A stretch of 64,000 nucleotides of DNA from Halichondria panicea (Eukaryota > Porifera > Demospongiae > Suberitida > Halichondriidae), in contig NC_087384.1 of assembly GCF_963675165.1 (NCBI RefSeq), forward strand, positions 2,378,501 to 2,442,500. The letters run 5' to 3'. The translations under genes were made by a program, and so were the position numbers. Positions 10,524-21,443 of the stretch are shown here, one piece after another. Below the pieces are notes generated by a model. The model was not told the origin of the DNA, ran no database searches, and saw nothing but the letters and a program-made list of their open reading frames with translations. Within the stretch, counting starts at the first letter, position 1. Every line of letters starts with the position of its first letter.

Positions 10524-10653
10524 AGACAAGAATGTGCAGGAGAGCAAGACGCGTAAGAGACGAGAGGAGAGAATCAGGAAACCCATCGCTCCCGACGATG
10601 ACGATGAGGACTGGGAGACAGTCACCAGACTCGGCAAGCAGATGACCATACAG
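10524..10653 (+). pseudogene. EIF3C: eIF3c relic, exon f
   Basis: Encodes RDKNVQESKTRKRREERIRK, then an acidic DDDDEDWETVTRLGKQ stretch like the EWERV region of eIF3c. Acceptor TTGCAG, donor GTAGGT. Confidence 0.7.
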
Positions 10654-11046
10654 GTAGGTATGTGTGTTGTGTGTGTGGAACCCTTTTACAATGGATTGGA
10701 TTTGCAAAGGCTAATTGCTTGAGCTGCACCGCGCCTGTCGGACACTTTTGTAGAACAAAAAAGTGGCCTTTGTTGAGGGTACATTGGTTTTGTACGTTAG
10801 CTGTTCATTTATGACATCGGTGCCTGGCCTTAATATATATTACAGGTGACCTTTCTTTAGTAGTGCAGGGTTCCATTGTAGCTCTTGTCCTAATAGCCTT
10901 TACATGCACCTCCTTCCAAAATCAACTTTCTACAATATTGGCCCTCTGCTGCACAATAGAAGTGTGTTCCCTGAGTGTCCACAACGTACATGTACACTTA
11001 CATGTAGTACATGTAGTTCGTAACGTGTATATATCACCCACTCCAG

Positions 11047-11311
11047 GACAGGACCAAGATGCTGTTTGGCAAAGATGTTGAGGTGGGGCATGACGTCATC
11101 AAGAGAAAAAGAGACGAATTTATGATGAATCGCGGAAAAAGACAACCGATCGTACACAGACCACGTTAACCCCTCGTGGCTCCAGGGAGAAAAGACGGTG
11201 GCAGACTTTATCTATCGAGTACAATTGTACGTTGAGAGGAAGTTTGAGAACTCTTGTCTGGACCTTCTTTGTAGGATCTATATACGCACCATCGAGCACG
11301 CCTACTACAAG
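11047..11311 (+). pseudogene. EIF3C: eIF3c relic, exon g (frameshifted, internally deleted)
   Basis: Begins TKMLFGKDVEVGHDVIKRKR in one frame, reaches DEFMMN, then continues only in the next frame as IAEKDNRSYTDHV, TVADFIYRVQLYVERKF and CRIYIRTIEHAYYK before GTACAG. In known eIF3c the two halves are separated by roughly a hundred residues, so the exon fuses distant parts. Confidence 0.65.
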
Positions 11312-12281
11312 GTACAGCATGCATCGGCGTTATAGGATATGTACCTTTAGAGGTATAAATAACAGTCGGTCATCGGTCAATTTCCGAGCAATTAGCCTAT
11401 TTGACCGGCCATTTAGCTACTTGCTCGGTCATAGTGTCCTAACATGCAAAGATTGAAGGCCAAAGGTCATAGTTATGATGCGCATGCGCACTAAAATAAT
11501 GATCTCATAACAGCCATGTGTCTTTGTTCATTGCACAAGAGGCCTAGATGTTTATATAGCTATGTAGCAGAGTGATAAGACGACTAGGTAAGCTTTTATT
11601 TTGTGTGCTAAGCATTACCTTGCCTTTCCTAAAGCTTAGAGATTACTAAGGACATTGCATGGGTAATTTAGTGTCCGACCAATATCACCTGATAGCAGAA
11701 CAAAATGTATTTTGCTATGACAACTTGTCAGGACAATCACGATGTGTTATTTATACCTCTGTGCCTTCCTTAGTAATGTTGTGTACGTAAGTGCACCTTC
11801 CTCTAGTAACAACAACTAGCCCCTCCCACTGTCTGTATGCTCGTGTTGTAAATCTCAGTAGGATACGTATCTTATCAACTATGTAGTGTCGATCTGGTAA
11901 ATATAGTTGACATTCGCTGTTTAGGAAGTTTCTAAGAATCCAAAGGGCTAGTTGCAAACATAGATTGGGTGCATGGAGTTACTTCCGGACAGGGGTTTGA
12001 CACAGTGTTCACCTTATCTTCAACTGCAATACGTACTTTTTTCGTAGTCACGGTTTCTTTAGGATTAGAAGAATATAATTATTATGCACGTGTACTAGTA
12101 GTTGGATATACTCTGGATACTAAATCAGTGCTTTTGAGCTTCTAAGTCCCATAGACACCTCTAAAACAGTGTCGGACTAATTATTTATTCAGGGGGTAAG
12201 TATAAGCATTAATGTTTATCTATTTGCTTGATCAGAGTCTGATGGGGCTTTTATGCAAAGGAGGCTAGCTGATACCATATA
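11312..12281. other. No gene recognised; possible short inverted-repeat element
   Basis: AGAGGTATAAATAAC at about 11349 and GTTATTTATACCTCT at about 11746 are inverted matches about 400 bp apart and may be the ends of a small element. Nothing coding was seen, including no downstream EIF3C exons. Confidence 0.4.
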
Positions 12282-12464
12282 TACTGTATAGAGGGTAATT
12301 TTCGTGGAGCAAAATGTTCATGGTTGAAGGTCTGACCACGAATAGTTTACCCACGAATGAAGCGACATTGCTTAAAGACCTGCAGTGCAAGCAGTAACCA
12401 CGAAATGACTAAATATTGCTCAACCACGAATATTTTGCCCCCCGAAAATTACCTGCTATACGGT
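12282..12464. mobile_element. Palindromic MITE, family 1
   Basis: The ends TACTGTATAGAGGGTAATTT and GAAAATTACCTGCTATACGG are inverted copies. Same family as 4367-4567 and 17295-17485. Confidence 0.7.
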
Positions 12465-12676
12465 ATATCAAAGCTGCTGCGTGCACAGATTAAAGCTATT
12501 ATTTGGAGTAAATACAGTAATAGTGCAGTCACGTATAATGTCGTAAATCAAAATCAGAGAAGAGGGGAACCTAGTATATACAAAAAACGATAAATGATGT
12601 GATTAACTATACAATACTGAACTAATGTGTCTCCAAATACATGTAAGTTAACTCAAGTACAGTGTTCAATTAGAAG

Positions 12677-13185
12677 TTATTCAACTCCTCGAGGTAGTGA
12701 GGGTTGTAGTGTTTTAGCATTCAATTTGGCTTCGATCGATTCAATACGCTCGTGTAGTTTGTCAATAGCAGCTAGGTTATGTACTCCGACTTCTCTCTTA
12801 TGTTGTTCTATCTCATCTCCAGCTCCCTCGTGTGTGCAACCTGCCCACACGTATTTACATGGCCTCATTCGCTTTGTGCACTCGTTTTTAACATGGCTTT
12901 TGTTTTCTCGGTTAATAGTGAGAGTTATTGTTCCACCACATTTAGCATGCGTATGTTGCCGCTAGTGACCTTATCAGAGTTGTACTGGCTGATTTTCCCA
13001 CAGTTAGTGCAAGCCTGGTATGTGCAGTCACTACAGGATAGACCAGTATTGTCTTCAAATCTTACTTTACCTTTTCCAATTTCCTTTTTTCCACAATTGC
13101 ATCGAAAAAAACTCTTCGGTATTTTACAATGAATGCATTTATTGGCAAACGTTTCTTCACCATGATATTCTGCTGTTTTGAAGCG
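12677..13185 (-). CDS. Cysteine-rich, TRAF-like zinc-finger exon with coiled coil
   Basis: Follows acceptor TTTTTTCAG at 13186. The first frame reads from RFKTAEYHGEETFANKCIHC to about 12930 and would stop soon after. The second frame resumes at KCGGTITL and runs to TAA at 12677-12679. Cys and His spacing (C-x2-C pairs, then H-x3-C, C-x5-C, H-x3-17-H type) suggests zinc binding. The last 25 residues are predicted helical by heptads (I-D-K-L, I-E-S-I, L). Confidence 0.55.
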
Positions 13186-14009
13186 CTGAAAAAATAAGCA
13201 ATCAACCTAAATTTTGCTAATTAATTGTTTGCTGCTTGCCTTCTGGTGAAGTGCTGCTGGTTGGCCTCTTCTTTCCCATTTGAGCAGTACTGGAGTGACC
13301 TCTTTCCTGAGTACCACTGGCTTCTGGTGTAATACTGTTATTTGTGCTTGAGGCTTGTGGTGTGTTTGCAATGGGAGTGGTAGGTTGCTTGGAATTCATA
13401 GACACATGTAATTGCATATTGGTAGGAGTGGTGGTAGTTGTAGTGTGAGTCTCCGTTGTGAGTCCTGTTGCTGTGCTAGTTACCGGGGACATTACTGGCA
13501 TGCTATTTGCTGCAAAAGGTTTAGGATTACTATACTGTAAACATAAACAGTTATTTGTATAGTTACTGTACTACTACGCTTATATAGTTACATTGTACCT
13601 CCTTCTACTGGTAGTGTAGTAGTTGCAAGTTGTGGTGTGATGTATTTCTTTGTTATTTTATCGGCAATAACTTTTTTGCCAACAGTAGGATTTTCTAGAG
13701 CCTCTGTAATCTGATCCCATGTCAAATCTCCTTGGTCTAGCCTCGCAGTGAGCATCTCACGCAGTCTCTCTGTATTGTTTTGGAGGGTGCCCTCATTTAA
13801 AATCCGTTTTAGATCATTTGGGTCTACGTTAAGTTGAAGGCCCATATTAAACCATTTATCAGTCGCATCATATAGTGCTGTGTAGACATCTTTCAGTTTA
13901 AGAGAGTTTGGGCTAGAAAGAAGTAAATATATGAGCTTTAATTGTCATTATCTGAATACTAGAACACTTTTTATTACCTGACATACCCTCTGTCTGTATC
14001 ACCACTCAT
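12677..14009 (-). CDS. Death-domain protein with TRAF-like zinc-finger region (one frame break)
   Basis: Gene of about four exons. Exon 1 (13978-14009) starts MSGDTDRGYV. Exon 2 (13599-13912) is a Death domain: YDATDKWFNMGLQLNVDPND, LREMLTARLDQGDLTWDQIT, EALENPTVGKKVIADKI. Exon 3 (from 13509) is a Thr/Ser/Pro-rich linker with a stop at about 13217. A further open stretch (13185-12677) is cysteine-rich (CIHCK, CNCGK, CSDCTYQACTNCGK), then after a frame change near 12950 continues KCGGTITLTI, HVKNECTKRMRPC, WAGCTHEGAGDEIEQHKREV, spaced like TRAF-type zinc fingers, and ends in a helical LHERIESIEAKLN stretch and stop. TRAF and Death modules both act in immune and NF-kB signalling. The join between linker and zinc part is unresolved: no in-phase donor is seen, so two genes or a broken gene are possible. 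Confidence 0.6.
13599..13912 (-). CDS. Death-domain exon of the Death/zinc-finger gene
   Basis: Acceptor TTTCTAG, donor GTACAA. About 105 codons in the form common to animal Death domains: an N-terminal helix with KDVYTALYDATDKWFNMGLQ, the loop LNVDPNDLKRIL, REMLTARLDQGDLTWDQITE and ALENPTVGKKVIADKI. It differs from the CLxIW type at 2915, 4674 and 25200, so it is a separate lineage. Confidence 0.75.
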
Positions 14010-15306
14010 TTCTTTTAGAGTCTCTTTCTTGTTTTTGGGCCATGAGTGTGATAAATTGTCAATCGTAGTTGCACGTGATCAGGCTTGAGGCTTTTAGCTA
14101 TGTCTGATTTTTGATGAGTATGTACTATAATAGTGTAGTTTTCATCTACCTACCTTTAGAGAACCTGCAAGAGTCTCTTTCTTTGCTAGAACAGCCCTTC
14201 ACATTTCTTGTTTTGCTACTTTTTGCTGATGTAAGCAAGGATTTTCCCTGAAATGTGACATCACACAAATCATCATGTCATTATTTGCTACATCCAAAGC
14301 TCATGTGATGTGCCTACCTGCAACTGCACAGTTGGTATCATATCAGTCATCAAACGTTGACATTGAAGCATCAAACCAAGATGATGTTTTACACACAAAA
14401 CATATTGACTTTGCTGTTTCTTGCTTATGTTGTACTGTGCTGGCTATAACTCGAGATACCAACCAAATATACTCCTATCAAGGTCAGCAAAGAAGCCTAT
14501 AGTCTTAGAAATAATTTATGGCTCCTGCGTGAGATTATGTCCTGCGGCTAAAGCACAATCATAATTCTAGCTTTCTGCTGTAGTAAGCACTAGCACAATT
14601 CTATAGCTTTCTGCTTTAGTGACCCTTTTCCATTGTTCCTGGTACGGGATCACTTCAGCTGTAAATACGTGTATACCTCGAGTAAAGGCCGCGTATAGCT
14701 AGTTAGCCAACACTAATAGCTTCTTAGCATTTGCTCGCTCGTATTCGACAACGAAGCTTTAATATGAAATTCTGCCACTATTAGAACTAATAACTTGTTG
14801 TGTGAAGGCTATCCATGCTGTAAACGCAGTGCTGTGACATCCAGGTGAGGCTCAGAAATCACAGACAGATAGAAAGAAACTCTTACTTGAACTTCGTTGA
14901 TCCTTGAGCAGCTGTTGCAGTCTATACATACAGACTGGAAAACACACTACCCGGCATATACCTCACTTGCACATGCGCACCAAGGCATAATTACCCACAC
15001 CATACACCTGCTTACCCCATCTCCATGCATAAACACACACACACACAGTCTGACACCACATGTACCTGGCAGCAGTGGCCGTGGCAGTTCTCTGTTTACA
15101 CTACTCACAGACCAACAGAGACCTTACACTTTAGCGTTGAGTAGCTAGCTTGATCTGTATCATTATTTATCATATAATTATACTGTACTGTTGTCAATAA
15201 TTTATGTTTTGCAATATAAATGTAAAGAATTTTGGAACGTAATAATTATGATACAGTATAAGTGTTCATCTATTTAGAGTTGATCACCAGCACCACTGGA
15301 CTCTGC
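14010..15306. other. Repeat-rich stretch without a recognised gene
   Basis: Bases about 14100-14340 are a diverged single arm and loop of the foldback at 8055-9125 (shared: TTTGCTAGAACAGCCCTTC and TTATTTGCTACATCCAAAG). Bases about 14885-14930 (CTTCGTTGATCCTTGAGCAG) resemble the sequence beside the CA repeat at 35920-35950, so another dispersed repeat is present. Confidence 0.5.
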
Positions 15307-15407
15307 TTATTGAGAGGTAAATTCTTCTTGCTTTATCAATAGCTCATCAGTATCGAGTCTAAGCTTCTTGATGTATGATGATTTAGCATCAGGCTTCTTG
15401 ATTGGTG
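15307..15407 (-). CDS. Probable terminal coding exon
   Basis: Acceptor CATTATAG; encodes PIKKPDAKSSYIKKLRLDTD and ELLIKQEEFTSQ, then TAA. A split Ala codon joins it to exon 15475-15550. Confidence 0.45.
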
Positions 15408-16375
15408 CTATAATGTGGGGAGTGAGGCATGACGTGAAGTGTATGTGTGAAGCATTATAGACATGTGGCTACACCTTGTAAACTGGTGTGAGTTTTCATT
15501 AGCCCAGATCCACGAGGATGCCAGTAGATTGGCTCCTTGAGACGGTCAATCTGTCACAGTCATGGTACTTGTAGGTGGAAGCTTGTCGCTAATTGAAGTG
15601 AAGATCTCTTGCACAGGCATAAGAGCCTCTTATGCCTGTGCAAGATATCTTAAGAGGTGACCCCAGTTCGTTTTGTACAAGTCTGTTATCCTCCAAACAT
15701 CATTGATACTACATGCAATAATTATAACAAACAATGTAGTTTTCCCAGATTGCTTCAACTTTGGCAAGGGAATGAAGAACATGGCTTTCAAAATAGGCCG
15801 AATACACAACAAATAGGAATATCTTTGGGTTGGCAGTAAGGTGCATTTGTGGGAATAGTGGTGCCATAATATCTTCCATGATATTTGTGGTATCCTTACC
15901 ACATTTGGCTGGTTCTATGGAACTAACGTTAAGATAAAGAGTCTGACTGTGATTCCGTAAATACTGTACTGTACCTGTTCGTGTTTATTAGTTCTAGTAG
16001 TTCCTTTCTAGTTTATGTTCTTATTTAGTCATTTCTGTACTAGTGTTCTAGAAGGTTCTCTCTAGTATTGTTTTTGTATAAATAGCCTGTATTGATGGGG
16101 CCACAACAAAGAGTGTGTAGAAGATTACCTGGTCCAAATCCATTTATCGACACTATTATGGGATGGTGTTTTAGCTCCACAAGATCTGGAGCTTGAATGT
16201 ATATGATGTTAAAGATAATTATTTTATCACGAGGTTGGTACCACAATACTCAATAGCCAATCCTAAGCTTGTCGTTAGTTTCATCTCATCTGCTATCATT
16301 TGATGTGGTTCAAGAGAGGTCAAACCGGGTATTCCAGCTCCAGCTTCAATCGCAGGACCACTATGCCCACCTCCT
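15307..16375 (-). CDS. Five small exons, possible degenerate caspase-like gene
   Basis: Minus-strand exons with matching phases: about 16242-16375, 16129-16191, about 15780-15917, 15475-15550 and 15307-15407 (stop). They read LTSLEPHQMIADEMKLTTSL, then PDLVELKHHPIIVSINGFGPG, then CGKDTTNIMEDIMAPLFPQM and LTANPKIFLFV, then EPIYWHPRGSGLMKTHTSLQ, then SSYIKKLRLDTDELLIKQEE. The order of an IVSIN-G turn, a GKD...I..I..P segment and a KIFLF strand recalls the caspase p20 subunit. The catalytic His-Gly appears as Asn-Gly and no QACxG is seen. If the assignment is right it is an inactive homologue or a relic. The boundary of the third exon is a guess. The family assignment is weak; coding potential itself is moderately supported by four phase-consistent junctions. 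Confidence 0.35.
15475..15550 (-). CDS. Probable coding exon
   Basis: Acceptor CTGTGACAG, donor GTGTAG. Encodes IDRLKEPIYWHPRGSGLMKT and HTSLQ; phase 0 to phase 1. Confidence 0.45.
15608..15649. repeat. Perfect hairpin, 20-bp arms
   Basis: TCTTGCACAGGCATAAGAG is followed at once by its exact inverse CTCTTATGCCTGTGCAAGA. There is almost no loop. Purpose unknown; it lies in the intron between the third and fourth exons of the gene 15307-16375. Confidence 0.9.
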
Positions 16376-17294
16376 CTCAGTTATGCTAGGACTGCTCTCA
16401 ATAAAACTCTTAGAGCGTTCTGATAACACACTGGGTGGCCACAATAGGCCTTGGCAAATTATGCTTTTTTCTATTCTCAAAAAGTCAGCCTATTAATTAT
16501 TCCAGTTTGGTGTACCCATTATTCCAGTTTAAAGACATCAATGAAAAGACAATTTATAGCACTACCTGAGGTAGCCTCGTTGTCTCTATAGCTAGTATTT
16601 TCAAATCGGCGAGGTAGCATTACAGAAAGTGAAATATAATCCCTCTAGATAGTGCGGAAAAAGAAAACACTCTTCCATGCCTGCCTAGTGGCTAGTGTTT
16701 ACAGTACAGATCTATTGTGCATGTATCTAGCTAAAATTAATTATAAGATGTGAAAATTAAGTCTACCAGACTCTGAGGGTCAAATTATGTTAATTTAGTG
16801 CATGCACTATTATTCTCAATTATGCAAAGGTCACTGGAATGCAGTATGAACTAATTTTCTAGTGTCTCTGACCTGTGAATCTGCCCTCAAGCATGCAGAT
16901 TCACAGGTCAGAGACATTAGTACTATCAGCATGATAACTTGTGAAGTTGTGTCCATTATGATAGATAAAAATTATATCCTTTTCTACGTACCTATATGTA
17001 GCTGTCTGCATGGCTTGTAGGCAATAATATCATTATCCTAGTGCAAGTGAAGCATTGCATGCATATGTACAGGCTCATGTTAATGGCGTATTAAATGAGC
17101 ATATATACCAATTGCCCTCCATGCATGCATGCAGTATAACACTGAACAGTAGCATATCTCATATCAACGCTAAAAATGCTATGACTATAGTCAAACTAAA
17201 TACATTGATATGTTCTCATTGTCCACAATAAGAACATGCAGAGAAACTGCATGGTGGATGAATTACATGTTTGTGTCAGCAATATTAATTTACA
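16376..17294. other. Gene-poor stretch with a perfect hairpin
   Basis: Nothing coding recognised. A perfect inverted repeat is listed separately at 16862-16914. Confidence 0.4.
16862..16914. repeat. Perfect hairpin, 21-bp arms and 10-bp loop
   Basis: GTCTCTGACCTGTGAATCTG is mirrored by CAGATTCACAGGTCAGAGAC around a CCTCAAGCAT-type loop. Confidence 0.9.
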
Positions 17295-17485
17295 TACCGT
17301 ATAGCGGGTAATTTTTGTGGGGTAAAAAATTCGAAAACGGTGATTTTTGTGAGTATAAATTTCGTTTAGTCTCGTTGTCTGCACTGAATTCGGTAAGCCA
17401 CGCCTACGTTAAAATTTCGTGGAGGTCAGCTTGACCACAAAAATAACGAATTTTTTACCCCACAAAAATTACCCGCTATATGGTA
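17295..17485. mobile_element. Palindromic MITE, family 1 (best copy)
   Basis: TACCGTATAGCGGGTAATTT at the left and AAATTACCCGCTATATGGTA at the right are near-perfect inverses about 190 bp apart. Confidence 0.8.
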
Positions 17486-17876
17486 TATAAAAAAAATGGT
17501 GTTGAGAGTGCATGTAGTGACAGCTATATAAAGCAGATTCAAGTACGTCTATAGATCTCTATACAAGTAGATCTAGCAGTGGTATACAGAGCACCTATTC
17601 TTTCGATGCAGCAACTTTTAAAGCATACAATTATAATGATTATGTTGCTTCACCATGTCCATAGAAAACAAGGCAACAGGCAACAGTTTATTTTACAATA
17701 TTAAAAAAATCATTATACGATAATTATATTATTGACCAGAAACTGGAACAAAAAGGGTCCACGTCCACCTTTAATATATAATATGCATTCTCTTAGCATG
17801 ATCAGACAAGGTAACAGTGTGCCCAATTAAGAGTCCATCCAGATGGATATCACTGCAGCTATACAGCTACCATGCA
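17486..17876. other. No feature recognised
   Basis: AT-rich, no open frame or repeat end that can be supported. Confidence 0.4.
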
Positions 17877-18065
17877 TGCACTGTAAAAACAGGGTGGTGA
17901 CCGTCACTACCAAATGTGGTGATGGTCACTACATAAGCGAATCACTACATGGTGGTGATTTATGTATGTGGTGATCCTCACTACCAATCACAGTGACGGT
18001 CACTACCTAAGTCCTACCACATAGCTCAATACCAACTGTGGTGACGGTCACTACCAAAGTCCTTC
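17877..18065. mobile_element. Element with repeated GTGACGGTCACTACC motif
   Basis: Starts GCACTGTAAAAACAGGGTGG and holds several copies of GGTGACSGTCACTACC in both orientations. A related copy in the opposite sense lies at 22877-23055 and ends CCAGTTTTTACAGTG. Confidence 0.65.
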
Positions 18066-19879
18066 ACTACATTCAACCTCCGCCATGTCTCTATAGTACT
18101 GTCCTAAGTCCTTCATCACAGTGTGCATGCAGTGGTACCTCTCACTTAACTTACTGTTCCCTGTACCTTCTCATGTGTGAGGTCACAAGCTCCATTAATT
18201 ATTATTTTATAGATAATTATAGGCATGCAGCATGCAATGTGATACTTTAATATTTCATGGTGAAAGTCACAAGTTGTCATTTTTACGGTCTATCCTGCTA
18301 CCGTCGAAGACCAAGTCAGAAGAATACAACGGACTATAAATATTCTATATCAGTGCATGACGACTGTTTGGTCGGCTACTTACTATAATTATAATTATAC
18401 GATAATGTAATGGTGTCTTTTTAATATCCACCACTGACTGTAAACTTGAAACAACATGAAGTTTACCTAACACACTTGCGGTACACAATTTTAATATTGT
18501 TCTTGTATAGCTACAATTGCTCCTCCCCTAACAATGATGACAAACTGGGACATAAATAATACGACCACTCCCCACAGGTACAGACGTAAGCTTTGGTTGT
18601 AACTTTAAGGCAATCAGCATCAATAATAATTATGCCGTTAAATCTAAGGGAGTGACAAACTCAGGCAGATGCTTGATGGATCTAGTTTGCTGACTAAATA
18701 TAAAGGCTGCAAAGAGGCCCCATGGTGCCCTGATATCTCACTAAGCTTTTTTGCCTGAGCAGCATTCCATATTCTGCAATAAAAGAGAAGCATGAGATTA
18801 TTAATCCATAGACGTATAATGTTACTGCTAGCTTGAACAGTTACAATGGCATATCTGCATTCATATTAAGGCCAGTACACAATAATAAAAGATTTTACCA
18901 AACAAAATAATTAACAATTGATTCACACACGTATTTACAAATACAATTACTAGTTGAAGCGATGTATTAATTGTGTAACATCTTTGAAAAGAGGTTTCTG
19001 TACCTGGTCGATCAACACGCAACACGACTTACTGCTAACCCGTACCAGGTAGATCTAGATTTAGTGGTCTATTTTACAGAAACTGAGTCACCAAGACATA
19101 GTCAACACGCAACCCGGCTTACTGTTAACCATAATTGCCTCAGTAAAACAGTTCATGGAATGCTTTTACTATAAGATGTTACACGACATCAACATGCTCC
19201 ATATCTAAGCTACATGATTCAACACTATTCATCCACACACTACTATTCCTTATCCTTTGGTAGCAGCAATAATTATAAGACTGCCAAATGCCTTTCCTTG
19301 TCACTGAATTGAACTGTAATAGGAAGATCTAGTTAGCTTGCTAGCTCCTTCCATGGCCATATCCATATCTTCACTTGCGCGCTCTTGTTTGTTGAATAGA
19401 CCTATGACCAAATAAGGGCACGTGCAATTATGCAGCTGCAGATTTGCAGCTGCACACATCAACAAAAATTTATTTGCTGGAGTTTTTAAGGAAGCAGACA
19501 AGTTGAGCTTTTAGAGAACGCTTTGAGAGTTGTTTGACAAAACTGTGTAACTAGGTAAGTTCCTCAACATGCTGCACAGTTTAAATTAATATTTTATGCA
19601 GAACTGAATTTCTCCTGAAGGACAAGCAAAGCGCAAGTAAACACTTCATTAGGGCTTAAACAAGGGGAGACCAAAGCCCATTGCCCTAAGCTTCATTCAG
19701 CATGCACAACACAAGTGAGTTAATTAACTATCAGAAGAAGTAGGGACTTCACATTGTAATACTTCCAGGCTAACCCTCTCAGCATTGTAGGGCTTACATT
19801 CCTGTACTCTCACAAATAATCGTCCATCCTCTTTCAGCAAAATTTATAGAATTCAAACTACTGATGCATGCTTGTACGT
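18066..19879. other. Gene-poor stretch; one weak terminal-exon candidate
   Basis: Apart from the candidate at 18644-18773 nothing coding was seen. Two short CAACACGCAACACGACTTACTG-like duplicates lie at about 19013 and 19103. Confidence 0.35.
18644..18773 (-). CDS. Weak candidate terminal exon, unknown protein
   Basis: After acceptor TTTATTGCAG the frame reads IWNAAQAKKLSEISGHHGAS, then LQPLYLVSKLDPSSICLSLS and a stop. No partner exon was found and the family is unknown. Confidence 0.2.
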
Positions 19880-19919
19880 ATAAAGTAGTCTTCAATAGAA
19901 GCTGGTCTCAAATAGTAGC

Positions 19920-20180
19920 CTCAGTGAGCTTTGAGGCTACGTGTCTCTGCACTTGCAGCCATATTAATACTGGTATCTACGGTTGCAGCTTAATTGTTAG
20001 GTTCAGTGAACTTTGAGGCTATGTGTATCTGCACTTGGCAGCCATATTAATACTGGTATCTACGGTTGCAGCTTAATTGTTAGGTACCGTTATATGCTTG
20101 AAGGCCGCACTCAAATAGTAGCCTCAGTGAACTTTGAGGCTATGTCTCTGCACGTGGTTGATTGGTATCTATGGTAGCAG
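19920..20180. repeat. Tandemly duplicated dispersed repeat
   Basis: CTTTGAGGCTA..., GCAGCCATATTAATACTGG and TATCTACGGTTGCAGCTTAA occur twice, about 105 bp apart, with a third partial copy at about 20118-20150. The same TAGCCTCAGTGAACTTTGA sequence recurs at about 21510, and in reverse orientation at 46760-46800, 52040-52080, 58485-58520 and 61715-61750. Confidence 0.75.
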
Positions 20181-21443
20181 CTAGCTAGGGTAGCAGCTTG
20201 CTTAAGTAGTGCTTTTAGAAGACTTTCTCATGGCATAGTTCGAGTAAAAATAACTTAAACAATTAGCTAGGGCTAATAAACACCTCTCTTGAACAATGTG
20301 CTCTCTCGAATTGTAGCCTCCTTTGTCAGCAAAATGAACATTTAGTAGCCATGCGCACAGCCTCTGATCAAGCATATACATGCTAATAATATTATTATAC
20401 AGATGAGCGACACAACAGTAGTTGTGTTTGTGTGTGTATGTGACTGTCTGTCTGTGTGTAGATTGCCATAGCTGTTACAATGAACACGAAGTGCAAGTAT
20501 AATGTAAAGGCTCTATAGCCATTTCATCGTTCCCGAGTTATGGGTAATTTTGCTCTAATACTTGGAATGCCGTTGCATGCAGTGTTTTGTCTTTAAGTGT
20601 CGCAGCAATCATGTCATCATTATGTATTAGCTTTATGTCCCGCTTGGGTTGTATCATAGCAACTGGGTGGAGTTTCACTACCATAAACTCCGTTGCCTTA
20701 AGGGCGCACTGATTTTGTTAGATCTATAATACACAAACAGCCAAAAATAAGTTAGCAATGGGATAGGCTCGTTACACATGGACAAGTTAGTGCGTAGCGC
20801 TAGAAGTTTAGCACTGGCTATACAAGCTATATATATGCACACGCTTTTCGTTCATTTTCAATAGTTTTTAACTGTTTACTAGTCCTTGCAAGGTGAGTTA
20901 GCTTAGGTATATATAGCAAGCATTTTTCATTTCAGTGGGTATAATTATAATTATAAAATTTATGGCAACGTTAAACCATCCTTGGCCTCGAGACTTCGCC
21001 TTCGTCCTCGGAGGTTTACTGCCATAAATAGTGGACAAGGCATCAGCACCTGCAGCGCGTTTATTTATACTGTTATTGTTGTTACACACTATTGCGTTCA
21101 GTAACTGTTGTAATTGACTTGCAGGATATGAAGTAAAAAAAAACGTGTGGAGCAACCATACTACTGGACACCCTAAGTATAGACATAAATCAAGGTATGT
21201 GCATGCTGCTGCCGTATTGCCACAATTTGTTGTCAGTGATTAATATGTTAGTTCTGTTAGTCCTGCTTTTGCACACAAAACAAGAGTGTAACAGTTCATT
21301 TTGTTCCAAAAATAATTGTCTTACTTCAACCTCTCTTCGTATCACATCTTTGTACTTAGCCTATAAAGTCAGCAAAAGATTTGTAGAATTGTTGTTACTA
21401 GGTTACTAAACACCCCCTAATCTGTATGTATATAAATTGTGCT
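20181..21443. other. Gene-poor stretch
   Basis: 20300-20400 carries another GCCTCTGATCAAGCATATAC end of the same dispersed family. No coding sequence supported. Confidence 0.4.

Larger units (their letters stand above)
9259..11311 (+). pseudogene. EIF3C: Relic of eukaryotic translation initiation factor 3 subunit C
   Basis: Plus-strand exons at 9259-9327, 9382-9458, 9523-9638, about 9785-9840, 9931-10052, 10524-10653 and 11047-11311 recall eIF3c, a core subunit of the eIF3 complex that binds the 40S ribosome. Recognisable pieces are YTFSDDEEEKRVVRPEKEKR, VIQSLKNSVKIKDV, VIDKEPETPRFYIRALMELE and DFVKE, then the acidic DSMDWDMTES and FLKRRDKN region, DWETVTRLGKQ, and finally FIYRVQLYVERKFENS and RIYIRTIEHAYYK. 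Three faults argue for a dead or partial copy. The third and fourth exons do not join in phase and a stretch known in eIF3c is absent. A larger block before the RDEF sequence is missing. A one-base frame change occurs at about 11125. No first exon and no C-terminal PCI region were found. Confidence 0.75.
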
